The position numbers and the translations under genes are program-made. Shown one piece after another: positions 1 to 11,314 of a stretch of 64,000 nucleotides of DNA. How positions within the stretch are numbered: position 1 is the first letter of the stretch; every line of letters starts with the position of its first letter. Location of the stretch: the NCBI RefSeq assembly GCF_000620045.1, contig NZ_JHVH01000008.1, positions 83,900 to 147,899 of the forward strand. Direction: 5' to 3'. Origin of the DNA: Halomonas halodenitrificans DSM 735 (lineage in GTDB: Bacteria > Pseudomonadota > Gammaproteobacteria > Pseudomonadales > Halomonadaceae). The notes under the pieces were generated by a model, which saw nothing but the letters and a program-made list of their open reading frames with translations, had not been told where the DNA came from and searched no databases.

Positions 1-479
1 CCCCCCTGTTCGATGACCGCTTCGTCGCCGTGGTGCCGCCCCGCTCGCTGCTGGCCAGGCAGGCCACACTGCGCTGGGAAATGCTGCTGACTCACGACTT
101 TATCGCCCTCCAGCGCCCCTCCATGGTGCGTCGCCTGCTGGAGCGGCAGCTGGCAACCGAAGGCATGTCCCTGCCGACCGCCTTCGAGAGCCATCAGCTT
201 GCCACGGTGGGTCGCATGGTCGCCAGCGGCCTGGGGGTCAGCGCGGTTCCTTCGCTATGCCGCCGTCAGATGGAGGAGCTCGGTGCCTGCTGCCTGACAC
301 TGGAAACGCCCGCCATCGAACGAGCCGTGGGCATCCTCACCCACGGTGAACTCTCCACCGCGGCCCTGGCCCTGAAGGAGGTCATCGTCGAGAGTCAAAA
401 CGCTCCTGCCGGCCCCTCAAGCGTCAATGAGACGGATACGTTGCCCCGGGCGCTGGGCAGGCGCCCGACGATCCTTTAG
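1..479 (+). CDS. LysR-family transcriptional regulator, C-terminal part (5' truncated by window edge)
   Basis: The reading frame is open from base 3 and ends with TAG at 477-479, giving about 158 visible residues. The visible part resembles the second half of a LysR substrate-binding domain: it opens with PLFDDRFVAV, and the segment ESHQLATVGRMVASGLGVSAVP is the usual 'H..T..MVAAGLGVALVP' stretch of that domain. The DNA-binding helix-turn-helix lies outside the window, so neither target nor ligand can be named. The last 25 or so residues are a polar tail with no recognisable domain. Confidence 0.8.
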   Translation, partial: PLFDDRFVAVVPPRSLLARQATLRWEMLLTHDFIALQRPSMVRRLLERQLATEGMSLPTAFESHQLATVGRMVASGLGVSAVPSLCRRQMEELGACCLTLETPAIERAVGILTHGELSTAALALKEVIVESQNAPAGPSSVNETDTLPRALGRRPTIL

Positions 480-518
480 CATTGCCCAGATTCTCACCAA
501 CGACCCATGGAGAGCGGC

Positions 519-1388
519 ATGTCGACCCTCAGGGGCATTGTCAGCCTGCTGTTGCTTACTCTGACCACGCTGATCTGGGGGGTCCCCCTGCTCATGATGA
601 CGCTGGTGAAATTGCTGACCCCCGGGCATCGATGGCGCCTGGCGGTCCTCAAGGTGATCAACGCCATCGCGCTTAACTGGATCGGGCTCAATCTGTGGTG
701 GATGCGACACTGGCTGAAACCGCAGCTGGACATCGAGCTGCCCGAAGGCCTCTCTCGCCGGCGCGGCTGGCTGGTGCTCTCCAACCACCGCAGCTGGACC
801 GATATCTTCGTGCTCTTCTTCGCCATGCACCGGCGCATCCCCATGCCACGCTTCTTCCTCAAGCGGGTCTTGATCTGGGTGCCGATCGTCGGGCTGGCCT
901 GGTGGGCCCTCGAATATCCCTTCATGCGCCGCATGACCGCCGAGCAGCGTGCCCGTCACCCTCACCTCGCTCGCCGCGACCAACAGGCCACGGAGCGCAT
1001 GTGTGACCGGGCCCGGGAGATGCCCATCGCCATCTTCAACTTCGTGGAAGGCACACGCTTCACCCCGGTCAAGCATGCCGCCCAGGGGGCGCCTTATCGG
1101 CACCTGCTGCGGCCTCGTGCAGGCGGCGTCGCCCAGGTGCTGAACCTGCTCGGCGACCAGCTCGCCGGCATCATCGATGTCACCCTCCACTACGACAATC
1201 CGAACCCGAGCTTCTGGGGCTACCTGTGTGGCCATGAGGGTCGCATCGTGATGCAGACCCGTATCCTGTCGATCGAGGACTGGATGCACAACGGTAACTA
1301 CCAGGATAACGCCAGCGACAAGGAACGCTTCCAATCATGGATCAATGCGCTTTGGCACCAAAAGGACGAACGTCTCTCGCACTTCTGA
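519..1388 (+). CDS. 1-acyl-sn-glycerol-3-phosphate acyltransferase-like protein (YihG type)
   Basis: This 289-residue membrane acyltransferase belongs to the PlsC/LPLAT family, which moves an acyl chain onto a lysophospholipid at the inner membrane. A hydrophobic N-terminal segment (about residues 5-35) is followed by the HX4D catalytic motif NHRSWTD (H90, D95) and by VEGTR (about 176-180), the family's FPEGTR substrate-binding block. Length and motifs fit the YihG branch. An ATG lies 12 bases upstream at 507, but the ATG at 519 is preferred because GGAGAG (509-514) sits at normal spacing before it. The 3' end overlaps the next gene by 52 bases, so the two are probably co-transcribed. The exact acyl donor and acceptor cannot be read from sequence. 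Confidence 0.85.
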   Translation: MSTLRGIVSLLLLTLTTLIWGVPLLMMTLVKLLTPGHRWRLAVLKVINAIALNWIGLNLWWMRHWLKPQLDIELPEGLSRRRGWLVLSNHRSWTDIFVLFFAMHRRIPMPRFFLKRVLIWVPIVGLAWWALEYPFMRRMTAEQRARHPHLARRDQQATERMCDRAREMPIAIFNFVEGTRFTPVKHAAQGAPYRHLLRPRAGGVAQVLNLLGDQLAGIIDVTLHYDNPNPSFWGYLCGHEGRIVMQTRILSIEDWMHNGNYQDNASDKERFQSWINALWHQKDERLSHF

Positions 1389-2272
1389 TCGGCCTGTTGG
1401 TACTGCTCCTCGCCGGCTGCGCCGCCCAGCAGAAGGACGGTGCCACACGTGATGCGGCCGAAGCCTCCCGCCGCGGTAGCTGGGTTATCGTGCAGCGTGG
1501 CGATACCCTCGGCACCCTGGCACAGCGCGCCGGCGTGCCCCTGGAGCGGCTGCAGCGCTTCAACCCGGGCGCCGACTCCCGACGCCTGGCGGTGGGCCAG
1601 CGACTGCTGATGCCGACCCAGCGTGAACGCGCGCCCTACCAGGGTCCCTATCGCTATCAGGTGCGTGCCGGGGATACTTACACGAGTATCGCTCGACGCT
1701 TCAAGACACGTGCTTCGCGCCTGCAGAAGGCAAATCCCGGCGTTGCCTCGACCCAACTTCGCGTCGGACAGCTGATCAAGGTACCGCTATCGTCTGGCGG
1801 TGCGGCCCGCGCGTCGGCTTCCGGAGGAAGTTCCGGGTCGAGTGGATCGAAGCCCGCGCGACGCGCGAGCCTTCCGGACCCCGGCGATCTGCCGGGCTCG
1901 GCTCGCCGCTGGCCCTGGCCGCTGGACGACTACCGTATCGTGCGTGCCTATGGGGCCGACAGCCGCGGCACCCTCCAGCCCATGCTGCTGGCTACCGACA
2001 AGGGGGCCACGGCCAAGGCCGTGGCGGCCGGTGAGGTACGCTATGCCGGCAGCATGCGCCAGCTCGACCAGGTGGTCATCGTTCACCACGCCGATAACCT
2101 GCAGAGCGTCTATGCCCAGTGCAAGCGACTCATGGTGAAGGATGGCAGCACCGTGAAGCCGGGCGACCCGCTCTGCGAGGTGGGCTACAGCAGCGCCACC
2201 GAACGTCATGACCTGCTGTTCGACCTGCGCCACGGCGGCAAGCCGGTGAATCCGCGCCGTGTCCTGCGCTGA
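1337..2272 (+). CDS. NlpD/EnvC-like LysM lipoprotein with degenerate M23 domain
   Basis: The 311-residue product has a lipoprotein signal with lipobox LAGC (Cys28), two LysM peptidoglycan-binding repeats (about 49-92 and 107-150), a Ser/Gly-rich linker and a C-terminal M23/LytM domain (about 199-305). The zinc ligands of active M23 peptidases are missing: the usual YAHL is YAQC (260-262), the final HxH is LLF, and no HxxxD pair is visible. That is the pattern of NlpD and EnvC, which do not cut peptidoglycan but activate AmiA/B/C amidases during daughter-cell separation. The neighbourhood is not the classical surE-pcm-nlpD-rpoS locus, so this may be a second NlpD-like factor. AAGGAA (1320-1325) precedes the ATG at slightly long spacing; TTG at 1352 is an alternative start. 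Confidence 0.85.
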   Translation: MDQCALAPKGRTSLALLIGLLVLLLAGCAAQQKDGATRDAAEASRRGSWVIVQRGDTLGTLAQRAGVPLERLQRFNPGADSRRLAVGQRLLMPTQRERAPYQGPYRYQVRAGDTYTSIARRFKTRASRLQKANPGVASTQLRVGQLIKVPLSSGGAARASASGGSSGSSGSKPARRASLPDPGDLPGSARRWPWPLDDYRIVRAYGADSRGTLQPMLLATDKGATAKAVAAGEVRYAGSMRQLDQVVIVHHADNLQSVYAQCKRLMVKDGSTVKPGDPLCEVGYSSATERHDLLFDLRHGGKPVNPRRVLR

Positions 2273-2873
2273 GGGGCTCACCGGCGTGCTGGAAACGCCT
2301 CCGTTATGGGTCAAACCGGGATTTCTGGCCCGGGTCGAGGCCGATCACCTGCTGGCCCACCTGGACCAGTGCCTTGACTGGCAACGGCCCAGGCTTCACC
2401 TGTATGGCCGACAACACCTCATCCCACGCCGCCAGGTTTGGATGGGGGACCCCGATGCCCGCTACCGCTACTCCGGCCAGGGCTTCCTCCCCGTCCCCTG
2501 GCATCCGCCGATCGCGGACCTGAGAGACCGGGTCGTCAACGCGGTTGACGCCGCGGGAACCGCCCCACGCTTCAACAGCGTCTTGATCAACCGCTACGCC
2601 GACGGCAACGACCGCATGGGCTGGCATAGTGACGACGAGCCCGAACTTGGCGGTGACCCGCAGATTGCCGCGGTCAGCCTGGGCGCCGAGCGTCCGCTGC
2701 GCTTTCGCTGGAAGAACCGCCAGGCCCCGGCCTTCAACCTCTGGTTATCCCACGGGAGTCTCCTGGTGATGGGTCCGGGGGTCCAGTCGCGGCTTCAGCA
2801 TGCCCTGCTGCCCCGACGCATCCCGGGCCTTCGCATCAGCCTTACCTTTCGCCATGTCCTGCCCCGGGGGTGA
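2259..2873 (+). CDS. AlkB-family 2-oxoglutarate/Fe(II) dioxygenase (alkylated nucleic acid repair)
   Basis: A 204-residue AlkB homologue of the compact bacterial/ALKBH2-3-like type. These enzymes oxidatively remove methyl groups from 1-methyladenine and 3-methylcytosine. Iron ligands are visible as HxD (H123, D125, in WHSDDE) and H181, and the 2-oxoglutarate-binding arginines as R192 and R198 in the terminal RISLTFR block. NRYADGNDRMGWHSDDE is the family signature. The start is uncertain: GTG at 2259 overlaps the previous gene, while GTG at 2286 has GAGGGG (2271-2276) in front and would drop nine residues not needed for the fold. Probably the last gene of the three-gene run that begins with the acyltransferase. 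Confidence 0.9.
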   Translation: MSCAEGLTGVLETPPLWVKPGFLARVEADHLLAHLDQCLDWQRPRLHLYGRQHLIPRRQVWMGDPDARYRYSGQGFLPVPWHPPIADLRDRVVNAVDAAGTAPRFNSVLINRYADGNDRMGWHSDDEPELGGDPQIAAVSLGAERPLRFRWKNRQAPAFNLWLSHGSLLVMGPGVQSRLQHALLPRRIPGLRISLTFRHVLPRG

Positions 2874-2956
2874 TCCTCAAGCTTGCCTCGCGGCGCATGC
2901 CCGAATGGATAACGGTATATAAACTGTCAGTCTGCCGAAACCGGTACCATCCAAAC

Positions 2957-2988
2957 GACGGAAGGCGCCCCTCGGGGCGCCTTCCGTC
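2957..2988. terminator. Bidirectional hairpin between alkB and the AgcS symporter
   Basis: A perfect 13-15 bp stem (GACGGAAGGCGCC with its complement) and a very small loop lies between two convergent genes. There is no T-run on either side, so termination would depend on the hairpin or on other factors. Confidence 0.6.
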
Positions 2989-3009
2989 ACTCTGCCAGAG
3001 GCCAGCGGA

Positions 3010-4416
3010 TCACGACTTGTCGTGGTCCAGTTCCTCTCCCGGCAGCACCTCTTCGCCATTGAAGTAGGCGCGAGCCAGCTTGATGACCACCGGCGACAGC
3101 AGCGCCAGGGCGATCAGGTTGGGAATCGCCATCATGGCGTTGAAGGTGTCGGCCATCAGCCAGATAAGCCCCAGGTTGGCCAGGGCACCCAGCGGAATCG
3201 CCAGCACGAACAGGACCCGATAGAGCGTGATGGAACGGGTGCCGAACAGGAACTGGAAGCACTTCTCGCCATAGAAGGACCAGCCCAGGATAGTGGTGAA
3301 GGCAAACACCGTCAGCGCCAGCGATACCACCTCGTTACCCAGGCCCGGCAAGGCCGCATCGAACGACAGCGCGGTCAGTGAGGCGCCCGCCTCGCCGGTT
3401 TTCCACACGCCGGCGGTCAGGATGACCAGGGCGGTAATGGAGCACACGACGATGGTATCGATAAAGGTACCCAGCATCGCGATCAGGCCCTGGCGAACCG
3501 GATTCTTGGTCTGCGCCGCGGCGTGCGCGATGGGGGCACTCCCCAGGCCCGCCTCGTTGGAGAAGATCCCGCGGGCCACGCCGAAGCGGATGGCCGCCAT
3601 CACCGCCGCACCGGCAAAGCCACCGGCGGCGGCATGCGGATTGAACGCGTAGGTGAAGATCATGCCGAAGGCACCGCCGACCTGATCGGCATTGACCACC
3701 AGCACGACCAGGCCCGCGATCACGTAGGCAATCCCCATGACCGGCACCAGCTTGCCTGCCACCTTGGCGATACGCTTGATGCCACCGAGAATCACCGCGC
3801 CGGCCAGCACCATGATTACCACACCGGTAATCCAGTGGGGCAGCCCGAAGGTGCTGTCGAGAGCGTCGGCCACGGAGTTGGACTGGACGGTGTTGCCGAT
3901 GCCAAAGGCGGCGACGGCGCCGAAGAAGGCAAAGGCCCCACCCAGCCACAGCCACTTACGATCCAGGCCATTCTTGATGTAATACATCGGGCCGCCGATA
4001 TGGAAGCCGGTGCTATCGGTTTCCCGGAAGCGAACCGCCAGCACCGCCTCGGAAAACTTGGTGGCCATGCCCACCAGGGCGGTGATCCACATCCAGAACA
4101 CCGCACCGGGACCGCCCAGGGCGATGGCAGTTGCGACACCGGCGATGTTGCCGGTACCGATGGTGGCCGACAGCGCCGTCATCAGCGCGTTGAAGGGCGA
4201 AATCTCGCCATCTTCCTCGCTCTTCGGCTTGCCGTCCGGGCTGTGCTTGCTGTCCCGCCCCTGCCACATCAGCTTGAAACCCTCTCCAAGCTTGCGGATC
4301 GGCATGAGCTTGAGGCTGACCTGTAGATAGATGCCTACCCCGAGCAACAGGATCAGCATCAGCGGCCCCCATACCACGCCGTTGATGGCACTAAAGATCG
4401 TATTCAAGGTTTCCAC
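3010..4416 (-). CDS. Alanine/glycine:cation symporter (AgcS family)
   Basis: A 468-residue multi-spanning inner-membrane protein of the alanine/glycine:cation symporter family (AgcS/AlsT/DagA), which imports alanine or glycine with Na+ or H+. Family signatures include SATIGTGNIAGVATAIALGG and SNEAGLGSAPIAHAAA, with about ten or eleven hydrophobic segments in between and a charged C-terminus. The start is GTG (4414-4416), preceded by GGGAGAA at about six bases. It is divergent from gcvH-gcvP, which suggests glycine uptake next to glycine cleavage. Substrate preference is inferred from family and context. Confidence 0.92.
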   Translation of the reverse strand: METLNTIFSAINGVVWGPLMLILLLGVGIYLQVSLKLMPIRKLGEGFKLMWQGRDSKHSPDGKPKSEEDGEISPFNALMTALSATIGTGNIAGVATAIALGGPGAVFWMWITALVGMATKFSEAVLAVRFRETDSTGFHIGGPMYYIKNGLDRKWLWLGGAFAFFGAVAAFGIGNTVQSNSVADALDSTFGLPHWITGVVIMVLAGAVILGGIKRIAKVAGKLVPVMGIAYVIAGLVVLVVNADQVGGAFGMIFTYAFNPHAAAGGFAGAAVMAAIRFGVARGIFSNEAGLGSAPIAHAAAQTKNPVRQGLIAMLGTFIDTIVVCSITALVILTAGVWKTGEAGASLTALSFDAALPGLGNEVVSLALTVFAFTTILGWSFYGEKCFQFLFGTRSITLYRVLFVLAIPLGALANLGLIWLMADTFNAMMAIPNLIALALLSPVVIKLARAYFNGEEVLPGEELDHDKS

Positions 4417-4988
4417 GTCGTTCTCCCTAAGCGATTATTATTGTGCACTGGGTTCAGGTATCCCCTCGCCCGGCAATCAATGACTGGCCCGATCCTGCCT
4501 TCATGATGAGAGAATCGGGCGCCGTGGCAACAGCACAGGATTCACCACGACCCGCGGCGCCGGACACATAAAACACAGCGCAAGCCCGCGTAACATAGCG
4601 GATTTTATGGCCGTTGCACCACCCAAACGAGCAATACGAGTAAAAGAGCGAGCGCCCGGAGCCGGCCATGAGTTTCCGATGGGAAACCTGGGGCCTGCGC
4701 CTCTACCGACCTTCCGGGCGCATGCACACGCCGATTCGCCCCTCGACCGGCCATGATCCTGCAGACTGTATTGACGCCATGACATCGCCCGCGCGTGTAA
4801 TCTTCGCTATACACCGGCTTACCCGCCCATCCAGCCCATGCCGGGGGTGGACGGAAAGCCCACTAGGCGCCACCCTGCACCATGAGACCTCGGTCCACGC
4901 TTGCGAGAAGCGCTGAGGACTCGCCAAACGCTGCCAATGGCGGTAGCATTCGTTCCGCCCGGAAAAACTTTTCTTATAGGAAAATTCG
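4417..4988. other. 572-base divergent intergenic region (AgcS symporter / gcvH)
   Basis: No convincing gene. Short open frames here lack ribosome-binding sites and family resemblance. The region must carry the promoters of the symporter (minus) and of gcvH (plus). The gcvH start has AGG at 4978-4980 in an A/T-rich patch. No canonical glycine-riboswitch core was found on either strand, although both flanking genes are typical targets. Confidence 0.6.
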
Positions 4989-5381
4989 ATGAGCTCTATT
5001 CCTGCCAATCTGCGCTTCGCCGACAGCCATGAGTGGGTCCTGGATAATGGCGACGGCACCGTGACCATCGGCATCAGCGACCATGCCCAGGACTCCCTGG
5101 GTGACGTGGTCTTCGTCGAACTTCCCGAGGTAGGCCGCACCCTCGAGCTCAAGGACGAGTTCGGCGTGGTCGAGTCGGTGAAGGCGGCCTCCGATCTCTA
5201 CGCCCCGGTGGCCGGCGAGATCATCGAAGTCAACGAAACCCTGGAAGACGCCCCCGAGACGCTGAACGAGTCGCCCTACGAGGATGGCTGGATCATGAAG
5301 GTGCGCCTCGAGGACGCCACCCAGATCGACGACCTGCTGGATGCCGACGGCTACGAGGCCGTGGCCAGCGCCGACGAGTGA
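4989..5381 (+). CDS. gcvH: Glycine cleavage system H protein
   Basis: The 130-residue lipoyl carrier of the glycine cleavage system shuttles the aminomethyl group between P, T and L proteins in the cytosol. The lipoylation site is K65 in the motif VVESVKAASD, and the N-terminal SHEWV and C-terminal GWIMKV blocks are typical. Length matches the family (about 129). gcvP follows after 99 bases; gcvT is not in the window, so the operon is H-P only here. Confidence 0.97.
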   Translation: MSSIPANLRFADSHEWVLDNGDGTVTIGISDHAQDSLGDVVFVELPEVGRTLELKDEFGVVESVKAASDLYAPVAGEIIEVNETLEDAPETLNESPYEDGWIMKVRLEDATQIDDLLDADGYEAVASADE

Positions 5382-5394
5382 TCTCTCCTTGATG

Positions 5395-5417
5395 CCTCCG
5401 GCCTGTGGGGCCGGAGG
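5395..5417 (+). terminator. Hairpin between gcvH and gcvP
   Basis: CCTCCGGCC (5395-5403) pairs with GGCCGGAGG (5409-5417) around a 5-base loop. It has no T-run, so it is more likely a partial terminator or mRNA-stability hairpin setting the H:P ratio than a full stop. Confidence 0.45.
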
Positions 5418-5480
5418 TAACACGCATTACCGCGCCGCGCCGCTTGGCGACCGGCCCCAACATTACCGACAGGGTGTTAC

Positions 5481-8375
<2,895 letters not shown>

Positions 8376-8426
8376 TTCCGTCGAAATCTCATCGACGGCG
8401 CTTCACGGTAAGTGGCGTCACTGGCA

Positions 8427-8458
8427 ACGGGCCCCGCTTCGGCGGGGCCCGTCATTTT
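8427..8458. terminator. Rho-independent terminator downstream of gcvP
   Basis: An 11-bp perfect stem (GGGCCCCGC core, TTCG tetraloop 8438-8441) is followed on the plus strand by TCATTTT. It lies between convergent gcvP and the LysR gene. Confidence 0.8.
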
Positions 8459-8474
8459 CAGGCGGCGGACATGG

Positions 8475-9398
8475 CTAGAATGCAGGCCCCAACTCCGACG
8501 TGTCACCGTAGCCATGCAGTGCCAGGCGACGCTGTTCACGAAAGTCTTCCAGCAGTCGCACATAACGCCGCGGCATCTCGCTGCCCGCCCGGGTCACCCG
8601 ATACAGTGTCTCGTGCACCGCCACGGGCAGCTCCAGCGCCTTGACCTGACGCTGCCAGGGCGAGGTCTCCAGCACCGGGCGCGACACCACCGTGAACCCC
8701 AGCCCCCGGGCCACGGCATCCATCACCATGCCTACCTCGTTGGTATATCCCTGGCGCCGGAAATGGCTCATGGAGCGAAATTCCCCGGGGAAGTTGCCCC
8801 GCAGCAGGGCACTGGCATGGTTCAGGCCATCGAAGTAGCTGATAAATCCGATCCCCATCAGCTCGGCCAGCCCACTACCGACGAAGTCCGCCGGGACCAC
8901 GAGACACAGTGGCTCGCGATGCCAGGGCGCCACGTCCAGATCGGGATGACGCATGGGTTCGGTCACGATGCCCAGGTCATAGCGGCCCGCCAGTACATCC
9001 TGGGAGATCTCCTGGTTGAAGGCGAAGGTGTAGCTTACCGTCAGCCCCGGATACATCTGCTGCTGGCCGAGCAGGAACGGATAGAGCATCGCGCCCACGC
9101 TACCCGGCGAGGCCAGTCGGCAGTCGCCCGAATAAGTGGAATCGGCATCCAGCGAGTGGCGGAACTGCTCATGCTCGGCGAACAGCTTGAGGGCGTAGTC
9201 GTAGGCCCGCCGCCCCGCCTCGGTCAGGGTAAAGCGCCGCCCGTGGCGCTCCAGCAGCGACTTGTCCAGATAGCGTTCAAGCTTGCGCACATGCTGACTG
9301 ACCCCGGGCTGGGTCATCTCCAGCCGGTGCGCGGTCTGGGTAAAGCTACCGGTCTCGACCAGGGTGATAAAGGTACGAAAGTACAACGCATTGAACAT
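8475..9398 (-). CDS. LysR-family transcriptional regulator
   Basis: A 307-residue LysR protein. The N-terminal winged helix-turn-helix (about residues 3-62: FRTFITLVETGSFTQTAHRL, QPGVSQHVRKLE) is followed by a periplasmic-binding-protein-like effector domain (about 90-295). It is divergent from ppnN at 9499, with about 100 bases between the two starts, a common layout for regulator and target. Regulation of ppnN is only an inference; no ligand is evident. Confidence 0.88.
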   Translation of the reverse strand: MFNALYFRTFITLVETGSFTQTAHRLEMTQPGVSQHVRKLERYLDKSLLERHGRRFTLTEAGRRAYDYALKLFAEHEQFRHSLDADSTYSGDCRLASPGSVGAMLYPFLLGQQQMYPGLTVSYTFAFNQEISQDVLAGRYDLGIVTEPMRHPDLDVAPWHREPLCLVVPADFVGSGLAELMGIGFISYFDGLNHASALLRGNFPGEFRSMSHFRRQGYTNEVGMVMDAVARGLGFTVVSRPVLETSPWQRQVKALELPVAVHETLYRVTRAGSEMPRRYVRLLEDFREQRRLALHGYGDTSELGPAF

Positions 9399-9498
9399 GA
9401 CGGATCACACCACGAATGGGGGATCGATTCTAGCACTGACGCCGCGTCCGGCGTGATAGCATCGAGGATGCACATCTTCGCATGACAAGGACGCCCGC

Positions 9499-10860
9499 AT
9501 GCCCGATACCATCTCCACCCTCATTTCACCGGAAGGCAGTCTCGAGATCCTCTCCCAGCACGAGGTGGCGAGGCTGCATGACACCTCCCGCGCCGGCCTG
9601 CACGACCTGCTGCGCTGCTGCGCCCTGGCGGTACTCAACAGTGGCTCGCCCACCGATGACGGCCTGGCCCTGATGCAGACCTATGCCGACTTCGATATCG
9701 AGGTGGTGCCCCAGGATCGCGGCATTCGCCTCAAGCTGACCAACGCCCCGGCCGAGGCCTTCGTCGACGGCAAGATGATTCGCGGCATCCGCGAGCACCT
9801 CTCCTCGATACTGCGCGATATCGTCTACGTCTATAACGAGATCCAGGGGCATCAGCGCTTCGACCTGACCACCGGCGAGGGCACGACCAACGCGGTGTTT
9901 CACATCCTGCGCAAGGCCGGCACCCTCAAGCTCGGCATCGACCCGAGCCTGGTGGTGTGCTGGGGCGGACACGCCATCTCCCGCGAGGAGTATGACTACA
10001 GCAAGGACGTGGGCTACCACCTGGGGCTGCGCGACCTCGATATCTGCACGGGATGTGGCCCCGGAGCCATGAAAGGCCCCATGAAGGGCGCCAATGTCGC
10101 CCACGCCAAGCAGCGCCGCCACCAGGGCCGCTACCTGGGCGTCTCGGAACCCGGCATCATCGCCGCCGAGGCGCCCAATCCCATCGTCAACGAACTGGTG
10201 GTAATGCCCGATATCGAGAAGCGCCTGGAGGCCTTCGTGCGCCTGGGCCACGGCATCATCGTCTTTCCGGGCGGGGTGGGCACCGCCGAGGAGATTCTCT
10301 ACCTGCTGGGGATCCTGCTGCATCCCGACAACGCCGATATGGCCATGCCGGTCATCCTGACCGGCCCGGCCAGCAGCGCCGAGTATTTCCAGCGCATCGA
10401 TGAGTTCCTGGCCTACACTCTGGGCGATGAGGCACGCCGCCGCTATCGCATCATCATCGACGACCCCACCGAGGTGGCACGCGCCATGCGCAAGGGGGTC
10501 GACGAGGTCGCCGAGTATCGCCGAGCGCGCCAGGATGCCTTCTACTTCAACTGGCGGCTGAATATCGACCGCCATTTCCAGGCGCCCTTCGAGCCGACCC
10601 ATGAGGCCATGGCCAGCCTGACCCTGACTCACGACCAGCCGGTACACGAGCTGGCCGCCAATCTGCGCCGGGCCTTCTCCGGCATCGTCGCCGGCAACGT
10701 CAAGGAGCAGGGCATCCGCGCCATCAAGGCCCAGGGCCCCTTCCGGCTCAGCGCCGAGCCCGAGCTGATGGCCCGCCTGGATGCGCTGCTCGACTCCTTC
10801 GTGGTTCAGGGACGCATGAAGTTAACCGGCGACTACAAGCCCTGCTATACGCTGGGCTAA
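9499..10860 (+). CDS. ppnN: Nucleotide 5'-monophosphate nucleosidase PpnN (YgdH, LOG family)
   Basis: A 453-residue protein with the same architecture and length as E. coli PpnN: an N-terminal extension, a central LOG Rossmann domain with PGGVGTAEE (257-265) and a C-terminal DUF3412-type region. PpnN cleaves purine and pyrimidine nucleoside 5'-monophosphates to base and ribose 5-phosphate and is stimulated by (p)ppGpp. The CTGCGPGAMKGPMKGA block forms the phosphate pocket. It stands alone, divergent from a LysR gene. Confidence 0.93.
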   Translation: MPDTISTLISPEGSLEILSQHEVARLHDTSRAGLHDLLRCCALAVLNSGSPTDDGLALMQTYADFDIEVVPQDRGIRLKLTNAPAEAFVDGKMIRGIREHLSSILRDIVYVYNEIQGHQRFDLTTGEGTTNAVFHILRKAGTLKLGIDPSLVVCWGGHAISREEYDYSKDVGYHLGLRDLDICTGCGPGAMKGPMKGANVAHAKQRRHQGRYLGVSEPGIIAAEAPNPIVNELVVMPDIEKRLEAFVRLGHGIIVFPGGVGTAEEILYLLGILLHPDNADMAMPVILTGPASSAEYFQRIDEFLAYTLGDEARRRYRIIIDDPTEVARAMRKGVDEVAEYRRARQDAFYFNWRLNIDRHFQAPFEPTHEAMASLTLTHDQPVHELAANLRRAFSGIVAGNVKEQGIRAIKAQGPFRLSAEPELMARLDALLDSFVVQGRMKLTGDYKPCYTLG

Positions 10861-10876
10861 GCGATTGGAGGCTGCC

Positions 10877-10940
10877 GGGGGACAGTCCCCGGGATATGGC
10901 TGTCGGGGGGACTGTCCCCGGGGTATGGGGACTGTCCCCC
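10877..10940. repeat. Three copies of a 13-base GGGGAC(A/T)GTCCCC palindrome
   Basis: Copies lie at 10878-10890 (central A), 10907-10919 and 10927-10939 (central T), separated by GGGATATGGCTGTC-like and GGGTAT spacers. Each is a perfect palindrome around one base. The cluster sits between convergent ppnN and the small membrane protein gene, a typical place for REP-type elements. It could also act as a terminator. Confidence 0.75.
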
Positions 10941-10941
10941 G

Positions 10942-11313
10942 CTATTCCTGGGAGAGCGGCCTCACCCAGAGAGTGATGGCATGCAGCAGCAGCCCCAGGG
11001 TGGCGCCGTGGGAGATCCACAGCTCCCAGCCGACGAAGTCGCTGAACAGGCCATGCCAGGCTCCCATGCCGGCCAGGCCGGCCAGCAGGCAAAGCCCCAG
11101 GCGTCCCAGCAGGCGGGGCAGTCCAGTCCTGCCCGCCGAATCGAGAAGCCGCCACTGCAGCACCGCGACCAGGCCCACCAAGGGCAACGCCATCAGCATC
11201 AGATTGAAACGATTGCCATGGTCACCCACCAGATACCGCGGCAGCGTGGCGAGCATCACCACCACCAGGCCCACCAGCAGGCTGAGCCGTTCCGGCGTCG
11301 GCCGGGCGCCCAC
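10942..11313 (-). CDS. Small integral membrane protein of unknown function
   Basis: A 123-residue hydrophobic protein with about four membrane segments (near 8-27, 34-52, 68-88 and 97-117) and few polar motifs. I do not recognise the family. The start is GTG (11311-11313), one base after the stop of the flavodoxin gene, so the pair is translated from one transcript. The end borders the palindrome cluster. Confidence 0.65.
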   Translation of the reverse strand: MGARPTPERLSLLVGLVVVMLATLPRYLVGDHGNRFNLMLMALPLVGLVAVLQWRLLDSAGRTGLPRLLGRLGLCLLAGLAGMGAWHGLFSDFVGWELWISHGATLGLLLHAITLWVRPLSQE

Positions 11314-11314
11314 C

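Noticed and set aside
4668..4916. 82-residue plus-strand frame between the symporter and gcvH
   Set aside because: No ribosome-binding site, Pro/Arg/His-rich composition and no recognisable family.
4417..4988. Glycine riboswitch upstream of the symporter or gcvH
   Set aside because: On the minus strand TTCTCTCATCATGAAGGCAGGA loosely recalls the aptamer core, but the conserved GCCGAAGG and AGGCAAAAGGA parts are missing and no tandem aptamer could be drawn.
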